In this document: positions 1 through 14,185 of the stretch, piece by piece
Position numbering within the stretch: the stretch's first letter is position 1
Layout: each line of letters begins with the position of its first letter
NCBI GenBank assembly: GCA_010093485.1
Contig: MU001505.1
Location: 27,375 to 91,374, forward strand
DNA length: 64,000 nucleotides
DNA from: Karstenula rhodostoma CBS 690.94
Taxonomy: Eukaryota; Ascomycota; Dothideomycetes; Pleosporales; Didymosphaeriaceae
Direction: 5' to 3'
The notes under the pieces: model-generated
What the model was told of the DNA's origin: nothing
The model's input: only the letters and a program-made list of their open reading frames with translations
Database searches by the model: none
Position numbers and translations under genes: made by a program

Positions 1-3000
1 GTTCCTTATTATTAAATTTTTTTACTTTGGGGTCTAGGTATCGCGTAAGATTTTGGTATATTTTAGTAACTAAAATTTTTTTTTTTAATTTAGGCCTAGG
101 TATTTTTTTACTTTAGTAAATACACGGGCCATTATTTTCCTACTTAGGGTCCTAAAGTAAGGAGGCCTATATATATAGGGTTAGGTAGGGGGTTTATAGA
201 AAAGTTTACTATAAGCCCCCTAGCTATACCTGGCCTATCTATTATCTATAAAGATATTTAGATTCTCTATAGTATATACTCTAAAATATTTATATATATT
301 AAAGTTATTACTAGTATTATTATAAGGGTAGTTACTAAACTCGTTTATTATAAATAGTAAATTACTAGAGTACTTTAATAGCTACTCTTTTTCTCTCTTT
401 TTAAGTATATATTTCTTAAGTACCTATATCTACTTATTATCTAGATTACCTAATTCTAACTATATAAACTAGTTTACTAGATTAGTAAGGTATATATCCT
501 TAGTTACTTAGACTATATCTATTATAATACCTATAATACGCTTATTATACTTTTCCTATAGTATTACCTACTTAAGACTATTTTCCTTATAATTATAGAG
601 GTAAATAAATTTATTCTAGTTAGCTTTAATATCTATATTATTAAAAAGTAAAGTAATACTATACTTTTTCTCTATAGGTAGTACTACTTAGTGCCATATC
701 TATATAGATAGGTCTAGGGGTATTAAAACTATAAATATCCCTAATTAGCTAAACTAGGGTTTAGTAGTATAGAAGGCTACTTCTTAATTCTCTATTATAT
801 CCCTAGAAACGCTAAATTCTATCTAGTTATCTAGAAGAGATAAATAGTATATACTATTAAAAAGGGAAGCCTTTTATATTTTATAAATTATATTAATAAT
901 AGTATAGATATTATTCTACTATTAGTAATTATAAGTCTCTCTTATAGATTAGTTAGTAAAGTACTTATTAGGATTAAATAACCTATAAAAGAGTTAAAAT
1001 ATATTATATACTTATATTATAAAATAGTAGACGAGAAGGTAGTTTAGAAAAGGTAGTAGAGAGGGGAGAAAGGGAAGAGAAGAGAAAGAAAAGAGAAAGA
1101 GGTTATAAAATAATTACTAAATTATAAATAAATATTTTAGTAGGTCTATCTATATAATAGTATATAAGATATTACTAGATTATACTATCTAAAATAAAGA
1201 TTATAGTAAAGGCTACTATAGTAGATTTTTAATACTATAGTAAAAAAATATAAGTAAATAATAGAATATATTTATAGATTAGGACTATCTATACTAATTA
1301 TTATTATATAGTTCTAGACTATAACCCTACTTTAATCTCTATTACTATTATTCTATAGTTCTAAACTATAACTCTATTTTAATCTTTATTCCCTACTTTA
1401 ATCTCTATTATACTATAACTATATAATACTACTTACTACTTTCTTTTTTTACTACCTCTACTAGACTTTTTTAGTACTATAGTTAAATAGTCTATATTCT
1501 TTAGACTCTTATAGGCCTTAACCTATTTTATAACCTAACTATATTCTTATATATTTAGAGATATAAAATTACTAAAAGGTAGATAATATATTAGATATTA
1601 CTTTATATAATTAAATATATTCTATATACTATACTTATTTAGGTACTCCTTAATATCTAATACTTATTTATTAGAACTCTACTCTATATTAGCTTTTTAG
1701 GTAGCCTTAAGTACTTTTATATAGGTATTATTAAATATCTAGAAACTATTATATTATATAGGAATAATAGTTAGGTAAGGATTTTATAAATTTATTCTAG
1801 TATCTTTAGTATACTTATTAAATTCTACCTAGGTTCTAAATAGTATATTACTTACCTTTAGAGTATAGTCTATAAGGTAGATTATACTAGATTTTTTCTT
1901 TTTCTTAGGTATAGATTTAGTATAGAAGATATTATCTAGGTTAAAATTATATTCCTCTATTTAAACTATTTTACACGTATCTAACTCTAGCTACCCTAAT
2001 TTAATAATATTCTTAGTAAAGTTATTTAGAAAACTAGATATTTTAGTAATAGTCCTAGTAGAAGTAGAGGCTGCGAGAGTATATATTATAATAGAAAATA
2101 GGACTAGAATAGGCTATTATTTAGAAGGGTACTTATAGTTCTTATACTCCTCCTTAATAAACTTTATAGTATATTTACTAAAAATAAAGAGATACTTATA
2201 GTTAGTATTATTAAGGGTTTTATTATACTTAGGCCTTTTAATAAAGGTATCTAGTATATTCTTATATACCTAAATAATAATATCCTTTAGAATATTAAAG
2301 GTTTTAGTAAACTCCTTAATACTATTTTCCTTAATAGTATAGTTAAAGAAAGTAGATACTAATACTAGTAAAATAAGTAGGTTTTTATTAGAAAAGTTAA
2401 TAAGGATAGTTATTATATAGGGGGTATATAGAAAAGTTTCTAGAGTATCTTTAAGTAAATTAACTTATCTATATTACTAGATACTATATATTCCTTAGAT
2501 AGTAATATAAAAGAAGTATATACTTAAATATTAGTTATTTTAGTACTAATATCTAAGAGTCTAGTTCTCTATATTTTAATTTAAGGGGAAATTTATAAAA
2601 GTGTTAATATAACTATTATTCTAAAGGTTATAGCTAGTACTAAATACCTAAAAGGATATAAGGAGAATATAAATCTTAGTTTTAATACTATTCTAGAGAG
2701 ATTAAACCTAATTATACTAGGCTATACTATTAAAGGAGTAAACTAAAAATAATATAAATCCTAATAATTTAAGAATCTCTTAGATAAGCTTCTAAATTAG
2801 GGGTATAAAAAACTATAAAATAATTTTTTTATTATAAACTAAAGTCTAGTCTATAATAAGGGCTATAATTACTTATATTTTTAGTAAGTACTTAAGGAAC
2901 TTATAGGTAAGCTAGATATTATTAAGCTTATTCTAGTTAATACTATTAGGGATAGTATTATAATCTATATCTAGTACCTTTTTAAATAATTACTAAATAT

Positions 3001-3650
3001 AATTACTATATTCTTTTAGACTACTCTTAAAGAGTATATTATATTTTTTAAAGAGGGGGGACTAGTTATAGAACTAGAATTTATAGTCTAGATTATATTT
3101 TAGATTAAGGTAATTATTACTATATTTATATATAGAGTCCTTAGATTACTTCTCTATATTAACCTTAATATATAGGTACCTAAGGAAAGGGTAAAACTTA
3201 ATAATTTAGATAGTCTTCTAAGTATAGGTATTAACTATAGGAATATTTTAACTACTAGAGCTCTTATATATTATAAATATATACTTAGACTAGTATATAA
3301 ACTAGTTATTATAGATATACTTATTTAATAGTATAAATACTCGCTTAATAGTATAATAGTACTTTAGTAGAATAGACTAACTAATAGTATTTTTAAATTT
3401 AGAAATAATAGTACTATTAAAGTTATATTTAAGTATAAAATATATTATAGTTAGTTATATAAGCTTTCCTTAAGTAATCTATTTATTATAAGTAGGGCTT
3501 AGGGTATTTATTATAAACTCTATCTAGTTACTATATAGAAATCTAAAGTATATACTATATATTATTAGTATATATTAAGGGGGGATATAGAAAAGTTTTC
3601 TAACCTCCCTATAGGGGAACTTACTTAGAATCCTCCTTATTAAGTAGGTA
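1..3650. repeat. RIP-degraded A+T-rich DNA, identity unknown
   Basis: No reading frame of useful length survives on either strand. The remaining C and G sit mostly in CC, CT, GG and AG contexts, as expected after repeat-induced point mutation (RIP) by C-to-T change on both strands. Scattered G-run/C-run motifs with a TATAGAAAAGTTT core occur near 188-222, 2,418-2,440 and 3,577-3,620 and also occur inside element A. The part from about 2,590 to 3,560 has long plus-strand stretches where stops fall mostly at TAG/TAA codons that could derive from CAG/CAA, so it may be an old coding region. I could not assign a family. Confidence 0.6.
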
Positions 3651-6390
3651 GGGGTTATTATAACCTAGGTAGAACTCTATAATATAGCTAGTCTTAGCTA
3701 ATTTTTTATAATATTTATCCTCTTATTTAGTAAACTTATTAAGGAGGTTTAGATTCTCTAGTAGTTTTAAGTAGTTTCTAATATCTTTTATACTCCTAGG
3801 CATAGAATAGCCTAATAATAGAAATAATCTATATAAATATAATTATAAAATAGTCCTTTATATAGAGTTCTAATTTTATAGAAAGTTTTATACTTTATTA
3901 TAAAATACTAGCTTAAACTTATAATTAAAAGTATAGATATATTTATTTAGGGGTTTAGTTAGTAGGGAATTAGACTATATTTTATAATTCTAGAAGTTAA
4001 ACTTATCTAGCTTAAAGCTATTTTCCTTAGTAAATAATTTAATATTCTCCTTAATATAGAACTAGAAAGTATAGGGGCTAGTAAACTTAGCTATATAATT
4101 ATAGGAGACCACGAAGATAGTATACTAGTTATAAGAATTCTTATAATTTTAAATACTTAAATTAGTATTAGAGAAACTAGTAACTACTTTAAAACTAGAT
4201 ATAGCTAATAACTTATTAGGGAAGATTATAAAAATAGTAAAGTGAATTAATATCTATATAAACTTAGTTACTATCTAATAATAAAGTCTAGCTAAAGTAA
4301 AATAAAAAAAGGGCCTAGATTTATTTCTAGACTACTTATAATTTAAGTTTATAGTAGGCTAGGCGGGTTACTTTTTATAGATATTAGTAAGCTTTAGGTT
4401 AAGATAGTATTTATAATCTAGTATAATCTATAATAAGTTAGTAGAGTAGAATAGAATATAGCTAGGGGGTTTATAGGAAAGTTTCCTATAAACCTACTAG
4501 AAATATACCTTAAGTATAATCGCCCCTACTTAGATAGTTTTATCTAATCTAATTATATTAGTAATAATCTTACCTTTAATAGATATTATTTTATTAATAC
4601 TAGTTAGTATATTAACTACCTATTTTATAGTAACTATCTACTACTATTTAAGAGAAAGTATTATATATAGTATTAACTTATACCTTATATTAGTAATATA
4701 TATAGAGGTATAAACCTCTTTAAGGTATATTAGAATAAATATACTATTATTATTATCTATCTTAAAAATTTCTATACTATAATTATTAGCTTACTTAGTA
4801 GAAAAAAATACTATATTAGTTACTTTATTTTATTTACTCCTTTATAGTATATTATAGTTATTCTTTACTATAGTATTTTTAGTATTTCTATAAACTATTT
4901 CTACTTTCTCTTTAGTAACTACTTCTAGTATATAGAATACTAATATACTATCCTCTACTATAGACTAGAAAACCAGTAGAGTAATCTTTAAGTACTTCTA
5001 ATAAAGATTATTAGCTATATAGATAATTAAATTCTTAGTATAATTAGGGTCTATAATAGTTTTAATATTATATAGATAGTATTTTATATATTTCTAGAGT
5101 ATATTAATAGAGGCTTTATATAACTAGCGCTTTATAGTATCTATATTTATTATATAAACTATTATTAGGTATAAATATATAGACTTTTCTAGCTAGGCCT
5201 TAATAGCTAGGTTCTATAAAGTATAAGTATTCTATTTTTTAATATTAGCTAGGAAAGATATAAAAACTTCCTTATTTAATATCTCTTTAATATATTATAG
5301 CTTTATTATACTAGGGGTAGTATTATTATAGATAAGTAGATCCTCCTCTAGCTTAGAAATTAGATTAAGGTTACTAACCTTTAACTATTTTATAGCTAGG
5401 TAAGAAGGTATACCTTAAGAGCTAATATTATTAGTTACCTTTTATATAGCTTATATATTTATCTTTCTATTCTATACTCTAATAGTACTAGACTATATCT
5501 ATATAGTAAAGACTTTTATATAACCCTTTTAAGTTAATATTACTAAGTTTTTAAGGGTATATACCTTATTAAGAGGTTAGTTTAACTATAGGATAATCTT
5601 ATAACTAATCTATAGGTATATAAGGATTATATCTTCTCCCTTAATCTTTACTTAGTTAAAGAATAATTATATAGGTTAGGTAAGAATATACTCTACCTTC
5701 TTTATAAAGTAGGTTTAATAAAATACTAGATTTTAAAACTACTATACTTTAGATAGAGTAGTAAGTAATAGGATCTTATTTATTTTTAAAATACCCTTTT
5801 TAATTACTCTATCTAGGCTTAGTAACTATTTACTAAGTTTAATATACTATATAATTTCTTTATAGGCTAAAGTAATAAATAGGTTTATAATATATATTTA
5901 GATAAAGGTATTAGGAGATATAGTAAGTATTTTATTAATAAAATTTCTAAAACTAGTAATTTACCTTAAAAAAGGTACTAAATATAATATATATAGGGTT
6001 CTATTTATATAGACTAAGGTTACTTCTATTTTATTAGCTATTATATCCTCTATATTTCTACTATTACTATTATTAAATATTTTATCTTTAAAGAAAATAA
6101 TAGGTATATTATCTAGTAATTAGTTACTAAAAGGATAGTTAGGAAAATTTTAGAAAGTATTTATATATCTAATTTATACTATAGAAGTAGAAGTATATAA
6201 ATTTAGTAATCTAGTATACTTTTATTTTATAGCTAGATTAAATATAGTAAGGCTAGCTTTACTTAAGTCTAATTAAGGTAAGGGAGGCTAGTTAGAGTCT
6301 AGGTTATATTAGTTTAGGAAACTAAATTTATTAATATACTTCTCTAAATCTAGAATACTAGAAGAAGAGATTTTTATATTAGATAATATA

Positions 6391-6605
6391 TTATAGGTAT
6401 ATAGGGGGTACTTAGGAAACTTTTTAATATCCCCCCTTAGACTAGTATAAGAGTATAGTAGTTATAGGTATATAGAAGTATATAGGAAATTTTTTAATAT
6501 CCCCCCTTAAACTAGTATAAAAGTATAGTAGTTATAAGTATATAGGGGTATATAGGAAACTTTTTAATATCCCCCCCTATACTAGTATAGAAGTATAGTA
6601 GTAGT
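6391..6605. repeat. 70-bp tandem repeat, three units, element A1
   Basis: Three adjacent units of 70 bp each begin TAGGAAACTTTTTAATATCC and run into a C-run and then ACTAGTATAAGAGTATAGTAG. A G-rich string precedes each unit, so each has a G-run / AAACTTT / C-run arrangement that could pair. The units differ by a few transitions. The same block lies at 16,995-17,210 in copy 2; copy 3 lacks this part of the element. No function is known. Confidence 0.8.
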
Positions 6606-8329
6606 AAATATAGTAAGTATATTAAACTAGTATAGTTCTATAGATAGAAAAGGAGAGATAATAAAGAAAAAGGGAGACTATATACTAAATAATATTAGTA
6701 AACTAATTCCTATTATAATAGGTTCTAATTTATACTAAGTTAGTAGTTACTATAGAGGTTTATAGAAAAGTTTCTAGCTTATTATTTATTTAGTTAAAGG
6801 TAGCCTATTAGCTAGAGTTATATTATTTAGGAGTCCTTAGAAAAGTTTAATATATCTAGTATTTCTTCTAGCTAAATCTAGCTAGTTACTATACTTATAA
6901 TACTAGAGGTACTATAGTAGCTAAGGGTAATAGGAATAAAAGCTATAGTAGAGATAGTAAAAGGATATTAAAAAATAAAATAAGTAAGAGTAGAAAGTAA
7001 AAAGGATAGAGAGTTTAAGTAGTATATATTTTATTTAAGTACTCTATTTACTTATCTATACTAAGCCTATATTATATAACTAGTATATTATCTAGATAAG
7101 AAATCTAAGTAAGAAATAATTATATTTTACCTAGAATTAGGTAGGGTATTAACTTATCTATATCCCTTTATAGGAGTATCCCTTATATATTATCTAGTTA
7201 TTAGCTTAGTAAGGTATAGATATATAATATTACTATCCTTTCTACTATATATCTAGTCCTTCTATATCCTAGTCCCTATCTTAGGTATATAGTAGAAGTA
7301 ATTAGTTATATTATTTTAATATAAGGTATATTTTTATAATCTAGTTTAGTTCTAAAATAATTCTTTCTACTTTATAGTTATCTCTAAAATTAACTACCTT
7401 TATAAAGTATATTCTAAAGTTATATAGTAAATTTATATTCTATTTATTTCTCTCTATTTCCTTAATTTTATTAATCTATTTAGAGCGCGTAGCTTTATAT
7501 TTATTCTAAAAGATAGCCTAAGTATTATAAATTATATATTTATTAATATAGAGACCTTATTAGGCTAGAGTAATCCTTATTTTACTTATTCCTAAAAACG
7601 TTTACTCTAGGTAGTAGTTAGTAGGTATTAGATAGAATTAGTAGTTACCCTTTACCTATTTATTATCTATAGTATACTAATAGATTATAATAGTATCCCT
7701 AATATACTTAGCTTAGTTATTATTAATACTAGTATACTAATCCTATCTATATTTAAATAGATCTTCTTTAATAAAATAGGTAATATAGTATAGCCTCTAG
7801 TAGGCTATATAAATAGGTAATTTATTATAGAATAACTTAGTATATAGCTTACTAGTATTATTAGTATTCTATATAAAGAAGTTAAGTTTTCTTTTTTATT
7901 TAGTAGAGATAAAAGGTATATATAATAGGGAGCTTATTATTTATAAATTAGGGTAGTATACTAGGGTTATATAGGTATAAACTTACCTTAGAAAAAGGGT
8001 TATTTTATAGGTATTATTATATTCCTATAAGTATAGCTATAGGGTATTAGAGTATATAAGGGTAATAGGTCCTAGTATATTAATATTAGTATTAGTACTA
8101 CTAATAGCTATTTCTTTAGTTAGAGAATTTATAGTATCTAAATAAAGCTAATTTATATAGAAGGATAGAATTTTAGTATATAAATATTATAAGGTTACTT
8201 AGAAGGGGTATATATTATCCTTAAGGTATTACTATCTAGAAAGCTATTAATAATAATATAATAGTAGACTTTATTTAGGGACTAGAGTTATATATAGATA
8301 AGAATAGGTATCTTTACTATATTACTAGC

Positions 8330-9230
8330 TTTATTAAAATATATATTAGGGATAGTATCTACTAGTACTAGCCTAGTAAGACTAAGTTTACTATTTTAAC
8401 TAATTTATTTATCTACCTAGATAAGGCTATAGAAGTTTACTAGTAGTATAAAATATAGTATTATATATATATCTAGTATATCTAGGCCTTTTATAAAGGT
8501 ACTTATAGTTACTATAGTACCTATTTCTAAGGTTTAGAATTATACTAGGCTTATAAATTATTCTTTTTTCTTTATCTTTCTATAGTACTTAGAATAGTTA
8601 AGCTATAGAGCTAGTATATTTATAGTTATAATAAGGTTAATATAAATAAAAACCTTTTTATATAATTAGAAAATCTTTTTAATATATTCTACTATAGCTA
8701 TTATAGGGTCTATACTTATTATATATAAGATATAGACCTTATACTAGATTTTAGACTAAATAGTAAACTCCCTAAAGATTATAATATTAGTAGAAAGTTT
8801 AAGAAGTTAAAAGGCTTAGCTCTATTTAGTAGGTAGTAGGGTTATAGAGAGGAGTATAAGAGGGATATAGTATTTAGTAAATATATAGAAATTATAAAGG
8901 TAAGGGTAATAGGCTATATCTAGAAGAATAATATAGTAGAACTTATTTACTATAATTCTCTCTAATACTTCTAATACTTTCTACCTAGTAATATAGGCCT
9001 AGAAAGAATTATTTAAAATACTTTTAGAAGTTACTAGAATAATAGATACTTATTTATTATATACTCCTTACTACTATATAGTAGCTCTAATCTATAATTT
9101 AGAATAATAATAAAAAAGGTTAAAGTAGAGTATTACTAGTAGAATAATAATAATAGTCTAACTATAGTCTAGAAAGTAGGTAGAAAGAAAAAAAAGAAAA
9201 TTTTTACTAAATCTAGTACCTATAATATAG
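8330..9230 (-). pseudogene. RecQ-type helicase core in element A1, destroyed by RIP
   Basis: Reading the minus strand and allowing for G-to-A and C-to-T change, helicase motifs follow in the right order. Near 9,190-9,225 is GTRFSKN, from a Walker A like GTGxGKS. Near 9,030-9,047 is ILVTSKS, from the LVTPES motif of RecQ helicases. At about 8,936-8,965 is LERIIVNKFY, from a DEAH-like RIVVDEFH/CH box. Near 8,825-8,856 is LLSITLLPT, from SATLPPT. Near 8,391-8,515 is IVTISTF.KGLDILD followed by I.VDK.IS, from VATSAFGxGLDIPD and QExGRAG. Many in-frame TAG/TAA/TGA codons lie between motifs, so it is non-functional. RecQ enzymes unwind DNA 3'-5'; a telomere-linked helicase is the closest type by context, but the exact subfamily cannot be settled by eye. 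Confidence 0.8.
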
Positions 9231-12200
9231 ATAATTATACTCTCCCCTATTAAAATTATATAGAGAGCTTACTCTTATTATCCTCTAAACTAAGTTAACT
9301 TCCTAAGATTCTTTTATAATAGTTATACTATATTAATATCTAAATAATTAGGATAGATAGTTTTCTTAACTTTTTAGAAGGCCTTTTCCTCTTAGATTAG
9401 AAGGAACCCTAGGGCCTTATACCACTTAGTAGATATCTTAAAATATACCTCTAAATTATTAAATTTATAAATAAAAATCTTTAAGATATTTAAAGTATAG
9501 ACTATATAGGCTATTTCTAGTAAATAACTAGCTTATATTTTATAGGCTTTTACCTCTACTTTATCTATTATTTTATTAACCTCCTCCTTTAATAGTTCCT
9601 ATAGTAGGTAATTAGTAGTAGAAAGTTTTCTATTAAAAGTAATAAAGAGATAGTATATTATACTAATATTAATTTCTTTTTTTATTTAATAAAGTATTAC
9701 CCGCCTTATAATATAACTAAAAGCCTAAGAGATAGTCTATTACTTACTAAATAGGTCTAGCTAAAGTAGGTAGCTCTAGGCTTAATTATAGTAATAGTTA
9801 TATATCTTCTTATTAATTTATCCCTATATAGTAAGGTAGAAAGGACGAATAAGCTAGATATACTAGACTAAAAAACTACCTACTTTATAAGAAAGAAAGT
9901 AGTAAATAGTCTTTATAGACTTATCTTTATTATAGCCCTTATAGTATTAAGGAATAATAGTAATAAGGCTATTATAGAGGAATATATTCTAGATACTAAT
10001 TATATAACTATTTTTAAGTTATAAGCTTAATACCTTAGTACTATAACTAGACTAGCCGCTTATAAAATATATAAGATCTAAGAGTATACTAAAAAATTTT
10101 TAAATAAGGTTATAATACTATTATACCTAGATATAGTTTTTAATACTAGTAAGTAAATAACTTTTAGAGCCCTTTATATTAAATAACTATAAAAGCTATT
10201 AGATAATAAAACTAGTATTATATTTAAATTATAGGTTATTTATATTAAAAATACTAAAGCTAGGGGTTATATTTTTTAGATTTTCTTTTAGTATATCCTA
10301 TAGAATAGAGGGTAGCCCTACCTATATCTATATAAATACTAGCTAGTAGAGAAGGGTAGATACCTCCTTAAATAGATTACTTACTATAGAAGAGAATAAA
10401 ATAAGGTCTATTCTAATTCTATAAATAGTTATATTATTCCTATTCTAGTAAATAAAGATATCTAAATTCTCCCTATATTAAAAGGTACTAAGGAAGTATA
10501 TTATATTAATAAACTAATTTATAAAGGTAGAATACTTTATAGTAAGATAGTTATATATTTATATTTTAAATATATTATATAATTCTCTATTCTAATTCTC
10601 TACCTTATAGTTATCTAGTTTAGTAATAAAAAAGCTAGTCTCCTTTTAGAAAACTAGTAAATTAGAATTAGAATAATCTAGAGCCTCTATAGATACTATA
10701 TAGAAAAGTATATCTTAGAGATACTATAAACTAGTAAATCTATATATCTTTTTAAGGGCTAATATATTAGTAATAAAGTTATAAGCCTCTTAAAATCTAT
10801 TACCTTAGGGGGAGAGACTAAGGAAGGCTACTAGGGTAATAAGAATAAGTTTAAACTAAGTAGACTAGCTAGTTTATTCTAGTAAGGAGAGCTAGAAAGT
10901 ATAATAATATCCTTTAAATAGGTTTAAATATATATAGTTATAGTACTCTTTAATAGTAGGGGGAACTTCTATTATATCTAGATAGGTTATAATCTATTTC
11001 TAAGCTAGTTACTAATATTTTTATAAATAAAGGGTCTTAGGTTATATAGCCCTAGAAGATAAAGTATAAAAAAAAAAAAAAAGATCTTCTAGAGAGGATT
11101 AGTATAGTAAAGAGTAGAGTTTTAGTAAGATTTAATAGGGATTATAGAAATATTATATTTATACTCCTATATTACTTAGATTTATATAAAGTAGGAGGTT
11201 TTTATTACTATATTTTACTATATATAAGCTATACTCTTTATAGTAATATATAGGTAAAAGAGCTTAGATTTAAGTTTAGCTTTAGATATAGTAATAAACG
11301 CTAGGCACGCTTACTATATAGTAATACTAGTAAAGACCTCTAAAAATCTAATATATACTATCTATAAGTTTATAGATATAAAAGGTATACTAGGTATAAA
11401 TTATAGCTATTATTTCTATATATACTATACCTATACTAAAGTATATTATAACTAGGACTTTAGAGAAGAGGCTATACTATAATTTAGTTATATAGTAGAA
11501 GTAATAGGCTTAGCTAGGGATAATATAGATTAAAAGTAATAAAAATTAGAATATAAATTAATTAGGGATATAGAGGTACTATATAGCTTAGATAGGGTTT
11601 CTATAATACTAGTAAAAGGTACCTTAAATTAGTAGGTTATACTAAGGTAGGTAAATAGGGGTAGAATAGAAGAAAAGAACTATTAATTTATAACTATTCT
11701 AATATAGTTAGAGTATTAGAAACTATATTTAGTTATACTATTATAGGAATAACTATAGATTATATAACTATTATATAGGTAGATAAATATATTATACTTT
11801 ATAGTAGCTCTAATAATAATTAAGCTATATATATTATAGTAATAACTATTACTATATACTAATAGACTAGAATAGAATATCTTAGTCTTAGTAGAGATAA
11901 TAAAGTTTTTATAATTCTATAGAAGAGAATAGTTATTAGATAGGTTATTAACTAACTCTTAAATTTTATATTTTTATTTAGATATAGTAGTATTATAGTA
12001 CTTTCTACTAAAGTAAAAGAATATCTTACTAGAAAGGAGAGTATAGTAATATAATATATAGAATATAAAATTATAAACTTTATTAAAATAAATAAATATT
12101 ACTTAGGCTATAGTAGATAGGGGAGGTAGCCTTAATTTTAGCCCTAATCTAGATTAAAATTAGTAGGCTACTAAGGTAGAGGAAATATATAGCACTATTT

Positions 12201-13910
12201 AATTTTAGCTATAGTCTAGACTAAAATTAGATAGTTACTAAGCTAGACTAGAAAAATATTATATATTAGTATATAATAAGGGTAATATAGCTACTAGTAT
12301 TAAATAATAAATATACTAGTAATAATAGTATATATACTATTAGGTATTTATAAAAAAAAGGAACTAATTAAGAATAATTTACTAGATATACTATAATATA
12401 TATATAAAGCTATATATTCTAGGGGCCCTATATATAGGGAAGTATATAATAAGGATAACTCTACTAGTAATATCTTTATAGTACCTATACTAGAGAATAT
12501 AGTATAATAGGTATATTAATATATTTTAAAAAAGAATATTACCTAGTTTATTATATAAAAGTATAAGAGTTAAATAGTAAAAGATAAAAAAACTAATATT
12601 AGAGAAGTATATAAAAGTGCTAGTAGGGTTAGTACTAAAAAGAGGTATACTAAGAGATAGAATAATAAAAAGGAGAACTAAAATATAAAAAAGAAAAGAA
12701 AAAAGTAATTAAAGGAAACTAGTATAAGAGAGATAAATAAGAGACTAAAGTAGAAGTTAAAAGAGGTAATAGTATAAAAGGTAGTAAGTATATAAGACTT
12801 ATCTACTATAATAGCTAAAAATATTATAATAAGTAAAGAGGAGTAGAGGTATAGAAAGTTTATCTAGGGTTTACTAGAAATAGGTATAGATATAATAGGT
12901 AGTATAATTAGTAGGGCTATAGTAGTTAAAGTAGTAAACTATTTATAGAATTAGAAAATAGTACTATAGGTATAGAGAGTATAGTATAAGGAGGGAAAAA
13001 AGTTCTTTACTAATATAAGAAATAGAGTAAATAAACTTATAATAAAGGAAGGTATATTATCTAGAGGAAATAAAGAAAGTAATATAAATTAAAAATAAAA
13101 CTAGCTAATATTATTATAGTATTTAAGATATATATATATAGAGTCTAGCCTTATAGGGGGGAATATAGTAAGGTTTATATTATTATATATAATAATAAAG
13201 TAGGGCTAGACTATTAGAATTATTAGAAAGATAAAGTAGTAATAGATATAGGTAGTAATTTAGATAGAATTTAAAATAGTAGAAATAATAGTATAGGAGT
13301 AAAAAGTATTATCTAATAGGTAAGGAAGAGGCTATATAACTATAGTAAAGGAATACTTATTTAGAGTTTTATATTATATAGTAGAAGGGGAAAAAACTAT
13401 AGAATATATAGATCTATTTATATAAAAAGAGTTTAGAAAATAGCTAGAGATAGAAAAGAGGTAGTATATACTAAAGGTAAAGTTTAGAATTAAAATATTT
13501 ATAATCTTACCTTAGAATACTATCTTAAATATATATATTAAAAGAGGTATAACTATAATATAGTTTAGCTTCTAGATAGATATAGTTATAAAGTATAATA
13601 AGAAGGTATTTAAAGGTTCTATAGTAATTAAGGATATATATATTACTTATATAATAAATAAACTACCTCCTAAAAAATTATTATTAGAGAAACTATTAAA
13701 TAGTAACTTAGTAAAATATAATTTAGTAAAAGGTCTATAGCTAATATATTATACTATTAAAAAGGAAAGTTTTAGTAATATTAGTATATAGGAGGATATA
13801 CCTTATAATAAGGGTTAATAGAAAAGTTTAGATATATATAAAAGATCATACTAAGGGGGGCTATAGAAAAGTTAAACTTTTCTAACTACCCCTATTATAG
13901 TTTCTAGATA

Positions 13911-14185
13911 CTAGGTATTAATTAATAGGATAATTAGTATTAGTTAATAGGATAATTAGTATTAGTTAATAAGATATTAAGTATTAATTAATAGAATATT
14001 AAGTATTAGTTAATAGGATAATTAGTATTAGTTAATAGAATANNNNNNNNNNNNNNNNNNNNNNNNNNNNNNNNNNNNNNATATTAAGTATTAGTTAATA
14101 GGATAATTAGTATTAGTTAATAGATAGAATAATTAGTATTAGTTAATAGGATACTAGGTATTAGTTAATAAAATATTAGGTATTA
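13911..14185. repeat. 22-bp minisatellite at right end of element A1, with assembly gap
   Basis: Repeats of GGATAATTAGTATTAGTTAATA (22 bp, with GATATTAAGTATTAGTTAATA variants) run to the element's end. A gap of 38 N (14,043-14,080) lies inside, so the true unit number is unknown. The array is followed by a short unique tail containing CTTCGTGTATATAC and then the junction with copy 2. Confidence 0.9.
14043..14080. other. Assembly gap (38 N)
   Basis: A run of N inside the minisatellite of element A1. The real length is unknown. Confidence 1.

Noticed and set aside
1..300. Possible telomere at the left end of the window (GGGTTAGG near 178)
   Set aside because: Only one isolated match; no tandem TTAGGG/CCCTAA array is present.
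6391..6605. CRISPR-like array of 70-bp units
   Set aside because: The units are contiguous tandem repeats without unique spacers, in a fungal transposon relic.
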